IMG/VR virus record: IMGVR_UViG_3300047476_000404
Coordinates: 1 to 29,630 of that record
DNA from: a virus
Length of the DNA stretch: 29,630 nucleotides
Strand: one strand, 5' to 3'
Shown: positions 8,300 through 16,844 of the stretch, piece by piece
Position numbering within the stretch: position 1 is the stretch's first letter
Layout: every line of letters begins with the position of its first letter
Notes under the pieces: generated by a model
What the model saw: only the letters and a program-made list of their open reading frames with translations
What the model was told of the DNA's origin: nothing
Database searches by the model: none
Translations under genes and position numbers: made by a program

Positions 8300-9313
8300 T
8301 CAAATAATAATATAATTCTCTCTCATAGTCTCAACCATAAGGGACTCGATATCTCGATTAGGCTTCCATCCTAAAACATCTTCTGCCTTTTTGCAAGACC
8401 CTAACGAGTACTTATTTACTTCATTTTCAATGACATGTTGCAGAAGATGATTTTTACCTTGATGGATGCTATCATAGTTCTGCCAAAAGTTTTTTGGTTT
8501 GTTGAATATTACTTCTGGAATCTGACCAAAAGCCTTCTTTGCAAAACCAATAATATCATGGACTGATGTTAGTGTTTCAGAACAAACATTATAAACACCA
8601 CCCTTACTCTTATTTCCATCAAGACAAATATCAATCATTCTAACAACATCATCAACGTGAACATAGTCTCTTAGTTGTGTGCCATCTGAAAATAGATTTA
8701 TCGTTTCTCTATTTTTGATCTGCCTAACTATGTAGTTGACGAGTGGTGGAGACTTCCGGTGAATATCCTGTCTTGGTCCAAACACATTGAAGAATCTTAG
8801 AGTCGTTATGTCCATGCCATAGTTTGTTATATATGATGAGACCAACCCTTCCATGAACAGTTTTGAACTTGGATAGATTAGTCTCGGATATACCACCAAG
8901 TCTTCTCTAAATGGTGCCTGATCTTTAGTGTTGTTTTCATAGATGGCGGATGTACTTGCAACAATAACATGCTGCCCTGATTTTCTTGCGGCATCAAAAA
9001 CTGATGCGGTTCCACCAACATTGACGCTGATACAGTTACTTGGATTAGACTCACATTCTGGCAAGGCTGTGATTGCTGCCATATGGATGATGGTATCAAT
9101 ATTATTATCATCCAAAGTCTTACTCAGAAATGATGTGTCTCTGATATCACCCAGAACAAAACGACAAAAGAATGCACCGTTCTCTTTGAGGTTATTTTCA
9201 TAACCGTTATTGAGATTATCATACGCAATAACATTATGTCCACTTTTTACCAGATGTAAAGAAAGGGTTGATCCTATGCCACCAGCAGCACCAGTCACCA
9301 AAATGTTTCTCAT
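8300..9313 (-). CDS. NAD-dependent epimerase/dehydratase (extended SDR, GalE-like)
   Basis: 337 residues. Rossmann motif TGAAGGIGS (7-15), catalytic S-T-S (120-122) and YPSSK (Tyr147, Lys151) define an active extended SDR. The layout is that of UDP-hexose 4-epimerases and related nucleotide-sugar enzymes; the substrate is not determinable. I chose ATG 9313, just after the upstream stop at 9316-9318 and six bases behind GAAGGA, over an overlapping TTG at 9319. It lies between the nucleotidyltransferase-phosphatase fusion and gmd, so it may supply a second activated sugar for the glycan. Confidence 0.9.
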   Translation of the reverse strand: MRNILVTGAAGGIGSTLSLHLVKSGHNVIAYDNLNNGYENNLKENGAFFCRFVLGDIRDTSFLSKTLDDNNIDTIIHMAAITALPECESNPSNCISVNVGGTASVFDAARKSGQHVIVASTSAIYENNTKDQAPFREDLVVYPRLIYPSSKLFMEGLVSSYITNYGMDITTLRFFNVFGPRQDIHRKSPPLVNYIVRQIKNRETINLFSDGTQLRDYVHVDDVVRMIDICLDGNKSKGGVYNVCSETLTSVHDIIGFAKKAFGQIPEVIFNKPKNFWQNYDSIHQGKNHLLQHVIENEVNKYSLGSCKKAEDVLGWKPNRDIESLMVETMRENYIII

Positions 9314-9315
9314 AA

Positions 9316-10344
9316 TCAATCCTTCAATAATAAATTTAGCTTATCAGAGTTGCGTTCCAGATTAACTGCTTCGCAAGATGGATATGGATTTGATCCAGCG
9401 AAGTCATTGATAATGATTCGCTTGGCATGATTAATATCCATAATCAGTTCACACTCACCAAAACCAAGTTCGTTCAACATCTTTCGTGTCACATTTTTAA
9501 ATTCGTAAGGGCGTGCAGTCATGAATACGATCTTACATTCCCTACTCATATACTTATGTAACGTGTCCACGTTCTTTTGAATTGGTGTGTATTGCTTTCG
9601 GTCATATGAATTTGATCCCAAAGAACTCTGACTATAGCAGACAACACCATCAATATCACATACGATTGTTGGTCTATCATTAAAAGCAAGCCATTCTTTC
9701 AGGGTTCCAACATTGACATAATTCTTGACAGGAGCCGTATTGAAAATCTGACCCTGTGAGATCATGTAGCTAATAATGTTGGAGATGAATAGTTCCTTGC
9801 CGAAAGTCTTCAGGCTTGTATAAGCTGTCTTGTATTCATCAGCAGAGGCAAACTGATAGGCACCGACACAGAATGTATCGGACACAACCTGCTTTTCAAC
9901 AATGTTTGTGATTGTGCCCTGATCGTTCTGAATAACATAACTCAATGCAGCCGCACCAGCAAGATTCAGATTTTCTGAAAGAGTTGATGTGTGAACAGCA
10001 TTACCATCAACTGTCCGCATATCAAAGAAACTGTCACAGTCCCGAACCATGAACGGTCCAGAAAGATTAAGTCTCATCAATGCCTGATAGACTGTTTCAG
10101 CAGGACCTTGTGTTGGTGTTTCAAGAATGATGATGTTTACTACATCACCAAAACAATCCCGAATGATTGCCTCGGCATCATAGAGATTTACATGTTCTCT
10201 CAAAAGAACAATATGCTTCTTACCCGGAGTTTTCACCAGAGCACGCTCAACCATCAATTTTTTTGAGAAATCAGTCAGAAGATACTTCGGTCTCATGCCG
10301 GGAAATCTACTCGAAAGTCCTGCACACGGAACAATCACGTCCAT
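9316..10344 (-). CDS. Fused sugar-phosphate nucleotidyltransferase / HAD phosphatase
   Basis: 342 residues with two domains. Residues 1-222 look like a sugar-1-phosphate nucleotidyltransferase: IVPCAGLSSRFPGMRPKYLL (4-23) is the nucleotide-binding loop with the PK pair, and RDCDSFF (101-107) holds probable metal-binding Asp. Residues 226-342 are a HAD-type phosphatase: CDIDGVV (Asp230, Asp232), FMTARP (Thr276) and the INDFAG segment near 312-317. The domain pair plus the adjacent kinase suggests a short route that phosphorylates, dephosphorylates and activates a small sugar or polyol, comparable in logic to heptose (HddA-GmhB-HddC) or choline (LicA-LicC) activation. Which metabolite is unknown. 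It overlaps the kinase gene by 10 bases. Confidence 0.85.
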   Translation of the reverse strand: MDVIVPCAGLSSRFPGMRPKYLLTDFSKKLMVERALVKTPGKKHIVLLREHVNLYDAEAIIRDCFGDVVNIIILETPTQGPAETVYQALMRLNLSGPFMVRDCDSFFDMRTVDGNAVHTSTLSENLNLAGAAALSYVIQNDQGTITNIVEKQVVSDTFCVGAYQFASADEYKTAYTSLKTFGKELFISNIISYMISQGQIFNTAPVKNYVNVGTLKEWLAFNDRPTIVCDIDGVVCYSQSSLGSNSYDRKQYTPIQKNVDTLHKYMSRECKIVFMTARPYEFKNVTRKMLNELGFGECELIMDINHAKRIIINDFAGSNPYPSCEAVNLERNSDKLNLLLKD

Positions 10345-11069
10345 AGTTTTTTTACCTCATTAATAATATATTGTTTGTCGAAGTCATTCTTACAATATGG
10401 CAAGATTCGAAGCAACATTAATATTGTCAGTTGTTCGTATTCAGGAATATTCTTAGCCAGTATCTTTCTGATTGTCAAGAGTTTATCATCAAGATTTAGA
10501 TTGTTCTTTCGAATAAACCACTTACAGGTTAGGTCCTGATTAAGTTTTGCCAAATCAAATACAGTAGAATCATATTCGCTTGTGATTAAATCAATGAAAA
10601 CAAAGCGATCACCACTCACATCATAGATGATATTTTCCAGAGTCATATCACCAAGATATTCAGATCGTGGTAGGATTCTTGGTAATGATTTTATCAGCAT
10701 TTCTTTTGTAAATGGAAGAACACTGAAATCTATTGATTCAAGTTTTTTGTGATATGTTTCTGTATATTCCTTATCATAGGCATTATAGCCTAACGAGTCA
10801 ATTGTGTCAAGTAGAAACTTTATCAGCTTTCTTGGATTATTGTAGGACAAGTAAGTTGCCATGTCAAGCCCATGAATATATTCCATGTCTAATGTATCAT
10901 CTGATACAGAATAGATTTTTGGAACATTCACGAGACCTGATAACTTTTCCATTCGTTCGACATTTCTGACAACATTGCCTATCTTACGCACAAACAGCAT
11001 TTCACTGTTCCGCATAAGATAGACTTTGCTGCCAGAGTGACCTTGTAGTTCTTTTAGTACTTCTGCCAA
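10335..11069 (-). CDS. APH/choline kinase-like small-molecule kinase
   Basis: 244 residues. The C-terminal half carries a compact kinase core: YLGDMTLENIIYD (GD....N, the equivalent of the HxD....N catalytic loop, with Gly in the His position) followed by FVFIDLI (the metal-binding Asp). The N terminus has a Gly-rich turn (GHSGSKVYL) and VRKI as a likely ATP-binding Lys. This is the layout of aminoglycoside phosphotransferase/choline kinase-type enzymes found in polysaccharide loci. The start at 11069 is TTG, with AGGA nine bases upstream; no better ATG is in frame before the Gly-rich loop. Substrate unknown; the downstream fused nucleotidyltransferase-phosphatase is the likely partner. Confidence 0.7.
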   Translation of the reverse strand: MAEVLKELQGHSGSKVYLMRNSEMLFVRKIGNVVRNVERMEKLSGLVNVPKIYSVSDDTLDMEYIHGLDMATYLSYNNPRKLIKFLLDTIDSLGYNAYDKEYTETYHKKLESIDFSVLPFTKEMLIKSLPRILPRSEYLGDMTLENIIYDVSGDRFVFIDLITSEYDSTVFDLAKLNQDLTCKWFIRKNNLNLDDKLLTIRKILAKNIPEYEQLTILMLLRILPYCKNDFDKQYIINEVKKLWT

Positions 11070-11770
11070 TGCTCCATATCCTCTCTGATAAGGGAGTGGG
11101 GTGTCCCATTATATTTACCGGGAGGAAACGGGTGATTCATATCCACATACAATAGATTCTCACCAACAAGATTGTGCATCTTCCAGTTAGCACTCATCAT
11201 TTCTTCACCAATCATTACTGTACCAGCATCATAAAACTTATCGATATGCATGAAGGCTTCAGAATATTTGTCCATGTTTTCTGATGACGAGAATGCAAAC
11301 TGGTCGTTTCCAAAATCTCTTGATGGAGTCATTCTACAGTTTGGAATATAAAGTTTGCTGTTATCTAGGGCAGCATATGGAATACTTCCATTCAGTGCAA
11401 AATCGAATCGAGTTCTGATAACCCAATCAAACTTCATGTTATTATTTTTTTCATATCTCCGCTTTAGATCGTTAGCTTTCTTGATTGAGTAAAGCTGACA
11501 GTATGTTGCCAGAGCAGGATTTTTGATATTCCAATTTGGTTGTGGTGGTGGAACTCTTGTATATTTTGAAAGGTCTGGAGTAATAGGGCTTTCAATCAAC
11601 ATAGCCTTTGGTTTGTAAATGGAGATTTCTGGAAACTTTTCTGTTTCACTATTCCACCATGTATGACAGAACACATGTGCGTGTGCCACATCAAGAATGT
11701 TTTTCTTTATAAATGGATATGCAAGATCAACACATCTAGGCTGACCGGAAATACACACAGCAATCTTCAT
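11054..11770 (-). CDS. Putative glycosyltransferase, GT-A-like
   Basis: 238 residues. The start MKIAVCISGQPR and the central DWVIRTRFDFAL (115-126), followed by FGNDQFAFS, match what I recall of glycan-locus glycosyltransferases with an RTRFD segment in place of a classical DxD. It is a soluble protein with no membrane anchor. It overlaps the upstream fucosyltransferase stop by one base and the downstream kinase by 16, so expression is coupled. The family assignment rests on motif recognition only; donor and acceptor are unknown. Confidence 0.65.
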   Translation of the reverse strand: MKIAVCISGQPRCVDLAYPFIKKNILDVAHAHVFCHTWWNSETEKFPEISIYKPKAMLIESPITPDLSKYTRVPPPQPNWNIKNPALATYCQLYSIKKANDLKRRYEKNNNMKFDWVIRTRFDFALNGSIPYAALDNSKLYIPNCRMTPSRDFGNDQFAFSSSENMDKYSEAFMHIDKFYDAGTVMIGEEMMSANWKMHNLVGENLLYVDMNHPFPPGKYNGTPHSLIREDMEHWQKY

Positions 11771-12636
11771 TATCTAATACCTTTGTAAACATTATTAATG
11801 AACCACTTATTGAAATGATCCATATCAAACCGAGTATTTCTTGGGTTCAGAATAGGCTGCTGAACCATCTCATTATACTTAGTATCATCTGTATCCAGTT
11901 CAATGATTTTCTCTAACATATCTTCATCCGACGAAAAATCATGTCTTGAGATATATGCCTTTGGATTGAAATCCAATTCTACGGTTGGGCTTCCCCAATA
12001 GATCGGAATTGTGTTTGTGTATAGTGCCTGAAAAAGTTTTTCTGTAACATAGCCCGGATAGGAAGAATTTTCATAGCAAATGTTGAATTTACGAGAACCA
12101 ATAAAATTCAGCTTTGCTGTGTGCCAATGTCCTTTACTCAGTATGTCGCCCATGTTGTTGAATAGTGGCCCTGCCGAATCAACTATTTTATACTTGGAAA
12201 TAGTATGAAAGATGTTGTTTCTTTCGGCACAGCCACCATTTCTTACAACAAAAGAGCAGAACCCTGTTTTATCAGATGCAGTTGCCGTTCTCTTGACTTC
12301 TCTTATATCAGGCAATCCAAGTTTTTTGGTATAGACATTATTATCTAAGACATAAAGAGGCAACCGATAAAACTGTGGACCGTCCATATGATCGAAAGAT
12401 ATTGCATGATGACATTGATAGTTCCACGGTCTACGATTCTCTCCTGTAAAGAAAATCTTGATACAGTTCTTGTAGTTCAGATTATTTGATCCAAAGGTCT
12501 CATCCGCAAAAATAAGATAATCGGGGTTGGAATCATCACGGACAATTTCAAAAGACTTGGATAGAGTATCAAGAAAGAACTCGTCCATTGTTTGGAAGTA
12601 GTCTGTAAACCCCAGCCTTAGCAATGGTTTCGTCAT
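11770..12636 (-). CDS. GT10 family alpha-fucosyltransferase
   Basis: 288 residues. The stretch RKFNICYENSSYPGYVTEKL, continuing to IPIYWGSP and NPKAYI (182-229), is the GDP-fucose-binding signature of GT10 alpha-1,3/1,4-fucosyltransferases, with the conserved Glu189, Asn190 and Lys200. It transfers L-fucose from GDP-L-fucose to a glycan in known members such as H. pylori FutA. Colitose is 3-deoxy-L-fucose, so GDP-colitose is an alternative donor given the ColD-like gene in the operon. The acceptor is unknown. ATG at 12636 overlaps the upstream stop (ATGA). No membrane-binding C-terminal repeats like those of H. pylori are present, so the enzyme is probably cytoplasmic. Confidence 0.9.
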   Translation of the reverse strand: MTKPLLRLGFTDYFQTMDEFFLDTLSKSFEIVRDDSNPDYLIFADETFGSNNLNYKNCIKIFFTGENRRPWNYQCHHAISFDHMDGPQFYRLPLYVLDNNVYTKKLGLPDIREVKRTATASDKTGFCSFVVRNGGCAERNNIFHTISKYKIVDSAGPLFNNMGDILSKGHWHTAKLNFIGSRKFNICYENSSYPGYVTEKLFQALYTNTIPIYWGSPTVELDFNPKAYISRHDFSSDEDMLEKIIELDTDDTKYNEMVQQPILNPRNTRFDMDHFNKWFINNVYKGIR

Positions 12637-13250
12637 ACTGAATATATCGCATCCCTGCCATGTATTAATGCTTGAATTTTATAACCACGCACACCAAGAA
12701 ATTCATCAATCTCATTTGTGGGGTCCTCTACAGTTATCACTGGTTTGTACCAATCAATTGTGGCCGATGCACCTTTTAGCACCTCATACTCAAAACCTTC
12801 AGTGTCAAGAGCAATAAGATCACATGCGGTTAGACCTAAGTCATCAATTCGGTATGTTGGAATCGATGATGTTTCAGTTTGTCGCATAACATTCATTCCT
12901 CTATTATGCGTATTTGTCCGAACAACGCTTAGAAGCCCATAAGTATTACCAAGTGCTCCCTGAGTCTTAATAACATTATCAGTTTGGCAGTTGCGTGTCA
13001 AACAATAAAAATTGAGAGGGTCTGGTTCAAAGGTGTAGACAGAATCAAAGACCTGAGACAAAAGACGAGGAAAGACGCCACAATATCCCCCAGCCTGAAC
13101 CACAACCTTTTGATTTTTCACAAGTTTTTGCCAGACATACTCATAGGAAGAATATCCTTCCAAGATAGACTCGAATGCTTGGTCTCCAGAAATTTTCCAC
13201 CAATCCCGATCATCAATGTTGATGAGTTGAATTTGTTTATCGTAGATCAT
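12633..13250 (-). CDS. FkbM-type SAM-dependent methyltransferase
   Basis: 205 residues from ATG 13250, which forms an ATGA overlap with the upstream stop and is preferred to an in-frame TTG at 13262. VVQAGGYCGVFPRLL is the SAM-binding loop (E/VxGxxxG type), TFEPDP the acidic ribose-binding residue, and DLIALDTEGFEYEVLKGA the FkbM-family signature around the conserved D.EG. FkbM-type enzymes O-methylate sugars or polyketides; here a sugar hydroxyl in the encoded glycan is the likely target (inference from neighbours). Confidence 0.85.
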   Translation of the reverse strand: MIYDKQIQLINIDDRDWWKISGDQAFESILEGYSSYEYVWQKLVKNQKVVVQAGGYCGVFPRLLSQVFDSVYTFEPDPLNFYCLTRNCQTDNVIKTQGALGNTYGLLSVVRTNTHNRGMNVMRQTETSSIPTYRIDDLGLTACDLIALDTEGFEYEVLKGASATIDWYKPVITVEDPTNEIDEFLGVRGYKIQALIHGRDAIYSV

Positions 13251-13837
13251 GCTTTCACCCAAAACGAGATTTGATTTTTTGATCGCAGAAGAGGTGTACG
13301 GATTTTGTGATCATTTTTAAAATCTTTGACTGCCTGATAAACATGGAGGACATTAGTGTCATGGATGAAGATGTATCCACCCTTTTTAATCTTGGGATAC
13401 CATGCTTCCAGATCGTTCTTGATTCCAGTATGGGTATGATCCCCATCCAGAAGAACGAAGTCCAACCCTTCTTTATCAAACATCTTGGCAGCATTTACTG
13501 AATCTTCAAGCTTGAGAACATATCGTTCCCCACATGACTTCATATTGTCTTCAGCAATGCTCCGATACTTATCCATGTCTTCTTGACTTCTTACAGTCTC
13601 ATAGTCGGTGTGTGCCTTGTAAGAATCTATTCCATAAAGCTTCGTTATGTTCGGACATTCCTCCAGCAGAACATAGGATGTTTCTCCTTTGAGAACACCA
13701 ACTTCCACACCAGTAATATTTTCACCACGCATTCTTTTGATATATGGAATCATGGCATAGGCTGACAGGAACGTGAAAGGCCACATACCAGCAGCCTTAC
13801 ACTGTTCAATCGTAAAAAATTCAGGATCACCTAACAT
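13247..13837 (-). CDS. Class I SAM methyltransferase (Methyltransf_24-like)
   Basis: 196 residues from ATG 13837, with GGAG seven bases upstream; an upstream TTG is less likely. TGVEVGVLKGETS is the SAM-binding motif I, LDFVLLDGDHTHTGIKNDLEAW and KKGGYIFIHD are the characteristic later motifs of the Methyltransf_24 group. Members of this group are common in glycan and polyketide loci, including sugar O-methyltransferases. Together with the following FkbM-type gene it suggests methylation at two positions of the glycan. It overlaps that gene by four bases. Confidence 0.85.
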   Translation of the reverse strand: MLGDPEFFTIEQCKAAGMWPFTFLSAYAMIPYIKRMRGENITGVEVGVLKGETSYVLLEECPNITKLYGIDSYKAHTDYETVRSQEDMDKYRSIAEDNMKSCGERYVLKLEDSVNAAKMFDKEGLDFVLLDGDHTHTGIKNDLEAWYPKIKKGGYIFIHDTNVLHVYQAVKDFKNDHKIRTPLLRSKNQISFWVKA

Positions 13838-13839
13838 TA

Positions 13840-14745
13840 TCAATCTCCAAACTTTGTTTCAATAGTTTTTACAAGTTCGGGCACACGGTCCCACTGATGT
13901 ACAACAACAAACGGCTTATCATACTTATTAACAATTGTACCATCCTCTTTGAAGACTGGCTGGGTGTCCTCATAGAACATAAAATACTTCTTCCAGTTCT
14001 CTTGATCTTCCTTGACTCGTGTACCGAGATCACCAGAACCAGATTCCACTGCCTTGACCGTTGTTCCAAGTTGGACGGCCCAACCATCATCATTAGTAGT
14101 AAACCAAGTATCATTAAGGAATGGGTCTGTGTTGATAAGGAGATTATATACTGCCTGATCCACAATCTCGATTGGACGATTAATACTCATCTGGAAAATG
14201 AGAAGCATCAGTCCTCTGACATGCATGGCATCACCAGCAATCACACCAACATTGTTAATCATCTTGGTCTTTAGCTTGTCATGGAAGTATGGACCAAAGG
14301 TATCATAAAGATTCTTGTTTCCCCAAGGCTCAAACTGATACTGCATACCCTCGGACGAGGCCACAAGAGAATGGAACACCATGCCATTTTCCAGCCATTC
14401 TGAGGGGTTCGCCTGAAAAACAACGTCCCGAGTATCTGTTGTAATAACATAGCGATAATCGTTGCCATGATCTTTTAGATAGTTCCAGATGTAAAAAAAT
14501 CTTTCAACATGTGGAGCATTATTCTTTGGTGCTGTCACATCACCATTGCTTTGCTGCTTTCCATAAAGAACAAGCTGAATACCTGATTCTGTTAGCTTGT
14601 CAATTGTCGCCTTGGTTAGGTTTGTGCCAACCAGAGCCACATCGCCAGTAAAGCCAGACTTACGAATGGAATTTACCCAATATTTGAGTTTATCCCAATC
14701 ATAACCAACTGCCGCACCAATAATCAAATCTTTTACTTCTGCCAC
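13840..14745 (-). CDS. Glycosyltransferase-like protein with DxxD motif
   Basis: 301 residues. YVITTDTRDVVFQ (99-111) provides Asp104 and Asp107 in the place of a GT-A metal-binding DxD, followed by PSEWLE, an EPWGN segment and a DQAVYN segment, a layout I recall from uncharacterised GT-A-like proteins in bacteria, large viruses and plants. The start is GTG at 14745 with GGAG seven bases upstream, and overlaps the GT2 gene by 13 bases. No membrane segment. Donor and acceptor unknown. Confidence 0.7.
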   Translation of the reverse strand: MAEVKDLIIGAAVGYDWDKLKYWVNSIRKSGFTGDVALVGTNLTKATIDKLTESGIQLVLYGKQQSNGDVTAPKNNAPHVERFFYIWNYLKDHGNDYRYVITTDTRDVVFQANPSEWLENGMVFHSLVASSEGMQYQFEPWGNKNLYDTFGPYFHDKLKTKMINNVGVIAGDAMHVRGLMLLIFQMSINRPIEIVDQAVYNLLINTDPFLNDTWFTTNDDGWAVQLGTTVKAVESGSGDLGTRVKEDQENWKKYFMFYEDTQPVFKEDGTIVNKYDKPFVVVHQWDRVPELVKTIETKFGD

Positions 14746-15470
14746 GGGAAAACTCCATTATGTTTTTGTTTCATCAATTCATTACCTTTTTTAAAGATAT
14801 CATAATCTCCACCATACGCCTTATCCATGTCTGGTAGGATGTAGTTAAGAGTATGTAGGCCAGTCGTATCATAGTTAGATTGGTGTCTAACAAACATGAA
14901 GAACCGGCGATCACCACCCCAACCATAATGCCATATTTGGCATACATTTATAAGCCATTCTCTTTTAAAGCAATATGATGATGTGTCAACCAAATGCTGA
15001 GTACCATCAGACCATGCTATGGGCCACCTTCCAATAGCCTCACAGCAATCGTCGGCCAGATACTTGTCACCGACATAGACTTTTCTTAAGGAATATGCGA
15101 AGTCCAAGTTCTTTTCTTCACAAAGATCAACGAGTGATTGTACATGATTTTCATCCCACCAGTTGTCATCATCCAAAAAAAGAATATAGTCTGCATCAAC
15201 GAGATGTGGATATGCGGCATAGATTCTATGCCCGTACATACCACCCGCACCTGTGTTCTGGGGAGCAACCGTAAGAGAAATATTTCTTTCACTGAATTTG
15301 GCTGGCATATTTAACAGGACGCTCTGCAAATATTCATTGCCATCAGCCACCACAAGATGTTTGATGTTTTTGTAGGTCTGATTACTTACAGAATCAATCG
15401 CCTTGGTTAGGCCATCTTTACCAACAGAAGGTGTGATTACACACACCGACTTCTCAATTCGCAGTTTCAT
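14733..15470 (-). CDS. GT2 family glycosyltransferase
   Basis: 245 residues, first glycosyltransferase of the operon after the lysin gene. VCVITPSVGKDGLTKAIDSV (9-28) is the nucleotide-binding start of GT2 enzymes and YILFLDDDNWW (95-105) holds the DxD metal site. The C-terminal region contains WGGDRRFF, near where the catalytic base is expected. No membrane anchor, so it acts in the cytoplasm. ATG 15470 is preceded by AAGGA and follows the lysin stop at 15486 by 15 bases. Confidence 0.88.
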   Translation of the reverse strand: MKLRIEKSVCVITPSVGKDGLTKAIDSVSNQTYKNIKHLVVADGNEYLQSVLLNMPAKFSERNISLTVAPQNTGAGGMYGHRIYAAYPHLVDADYILFLDDDNWWDENHVQSLVDLCEEKNLDFAYSLRKVYVGDKYLADDCCEAIGRWPIAWSDGTQHLVDTSSYCFKREWLINVCQIWHYGWGGDRRFFMFVRHQSNYDTTGLHTLNYILPDMDKAYGGDYDIFKKGNELMKQKHNGVFPWQK

Positions 15471-15485
15471 AATATATCCTTTTGT

Positions 15486-16844
15486 TTAGAGTCTGGCGAA
15501 TTGCCAATGCATCCAGTCATAATTCCTTTCAATACCAAGGCTGATAGCACCTTCATCATATACAAATTCCCAGAACTTCTTATATTCAGGTCTGGCAAGA
15601 CTAGCACTTTTTGAAGTGGAACGCAAGGCATTTCTATCAGGATCGATATCAACAGCAATACCCCAAGAATGCATAGACCAAGATGATCCACCACGCATCT
15701 TACGAACATTCAATGTGCCACCCCAAAGATCAAGGCGAAGTCTCTTGATTTCTTCATAACCATAGTGTTCCAAAGTTCTTTGAAAGATTCTTCGCATAGG
15801 AACAGCCACCTTTTGGTGACACTGGAATGATGTGATTTTCTGATCCAAGTCCCATGCAATTCTCATCTGATATGGTAGATTTAATCTTACCTGATTTGTT
15901 CCGGGTCTACCATAGAATGACATACAGTCCTTTTGTCTTGGCCATACTAATTTTGATACCTTGACAGCTTCGACAACTGCTGGCGAACCAACAACCTTTT
16001 CTGCACCTTTATATTCTGGTAGTTCAATACCCTTACCAAGTTTTTGATAAATTTTCAGACAGTCTGGGCCATAAGAGGACCATGTAGAATACCCTGTCTT
16101 ACCCTGAATCTCAATAGCATCTTCAACAGTATTGGCATCAAAAATCTTTGCATATCGTTCGCCTTTGAGTAACACATCAACATAGTCGGCAGCGGCTTCT
16201 ACCCAATTATGATAGACCCGAAACTTGTCTGTGATTGTTACTTTCTTTCCATTAATTTCTTCAACAGTGGGGACTGTTGTTGATCCAGCAGGACCATTGC
16301 CTTTGATACCAAAGATATTGTTACCCTTGACTGACTTACCATATCCTGTCTCAAGTGAAGATTGTGTGGCACCAAGATGTGCAATAACTTCAGGATACTT
16401 AATTTTGGATGTAAGAAAGAATGTCATTCTTTTCTTGGCAGCAGCAAGAACCGCATCATAGACTTTCTTGTAGTAATCTACGGGTTCAAAATCTGTTTTG
16501 TTCTCATCAATTTCTTCATGAAGATCGTCCATCTTATCTCGCCAGTTAAGCGTTAGCTTGGCATTATATACCGCTCTGGCATTTCTTGTTGATGGACCTT
16601 CAAGACCATCGATAGAACCAACTTCAATGTCTTCTGATCTGTATAAAGCCTGTTCGGCTGCTCGTTTCAGTCTGGCATCGTTCCAACCAGAATGATTGAT
16701 CTTATATGATGTGAGTAATTTACGAATAGCCGCATATGTTTTAGGTCCAAGCGTGCCGTCAATAGGACCGTCATAGTGATTGTCTTTTTTTAAAAGTAAC
16801 TGAATTGCAACATCTATATCAGTTAAGTCCGGGGCACTTGCCAT
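15486..16844 (-). CDS. Modular lysin: PG-binding + GH73 glucosaminidase + M15 peptidase
   Basis: 452 residues in three parts. Residues 1-95 contain two peptidoglycan-binding-like halves (DGPIDGTLGPKTY, GSIDGLEGPSTRNA). Residues 130-270 match the FlgJ/GH73 N-acetylglucosaminidase fold with QSSLETGYGK (Glu165 as probable acid) and NNIFGIKG. Residues 300-452 match M15 (VanY/Ply-type) peptidases, with MHSWGIAVDID (His392, Asp399) and DWMHWQF (His446) as zinc/catalytic residues. It could cut both the glycan strand and the stem peptide. No signal peptide is visible, so release by a holin or a virion-associated role are both possible. GGAG lies nine bases before the ATG. It heads the glycan operon. 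Confidence 0.9.
   Translation of the reverse strand: MASAPDLTDIDVAIQLLLKKDNHYDGPIDGTLGPKTYAAIRKLLTSYKINHSGWNDARLKRAAEQALYRSEDIEVGSIDGLEGPSTRNARAVYNAKLTLNWRDKMDDLHEEIDENKTDFEPVDYYKKVYDAVLAAAKKRMTFFLTSKIKYPEVIAHLGATQSSLETGYGKSVKGNNIFGIKGNGPAGSTTVPTVEEINGKKVTITDKFRVYHNWVEAAADYVDVLLKGERYAKIFDANTVEDAIEIQGKTGYSTWSSYGPDCLKIYQKLGKGIELPEYKGAEKVVGSPAVVEAVKVSKLVWPRQKDCMSFYGRPGTNQVRLNLPYQMRIAWDLDQKITSFQCHQKVAVPMRRIFQRTLEHYGYEEIKRLRLDLWGGTLNVRKMRGGSSWSMHSWGIAVDIDPDRNALRSTSKSASLARPEYKKFWEFVYDEGAISLGIERNYDWMHWQFARL

Noticed and set aside
13248-13262. Upstream TTG starts for the FkbM-type gene (13262), the class I methyltransferase (13843) and the SDR epimerase (9319).
   Set aside because: In each case an ATG a few codons later sits at the upstream gene's stop with equal or better Shine-Dalgarno spacing.
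3976-15470. Glycan genes as a T4-style DNA glucosylation system.
   Set aside because: The genes make complex deoxysugars and methyl groups and include glycan-type transferases; no hydroxymethylcytosine synthase or T4 alpha/beta-glucosyltransferase-like gene is in the window.
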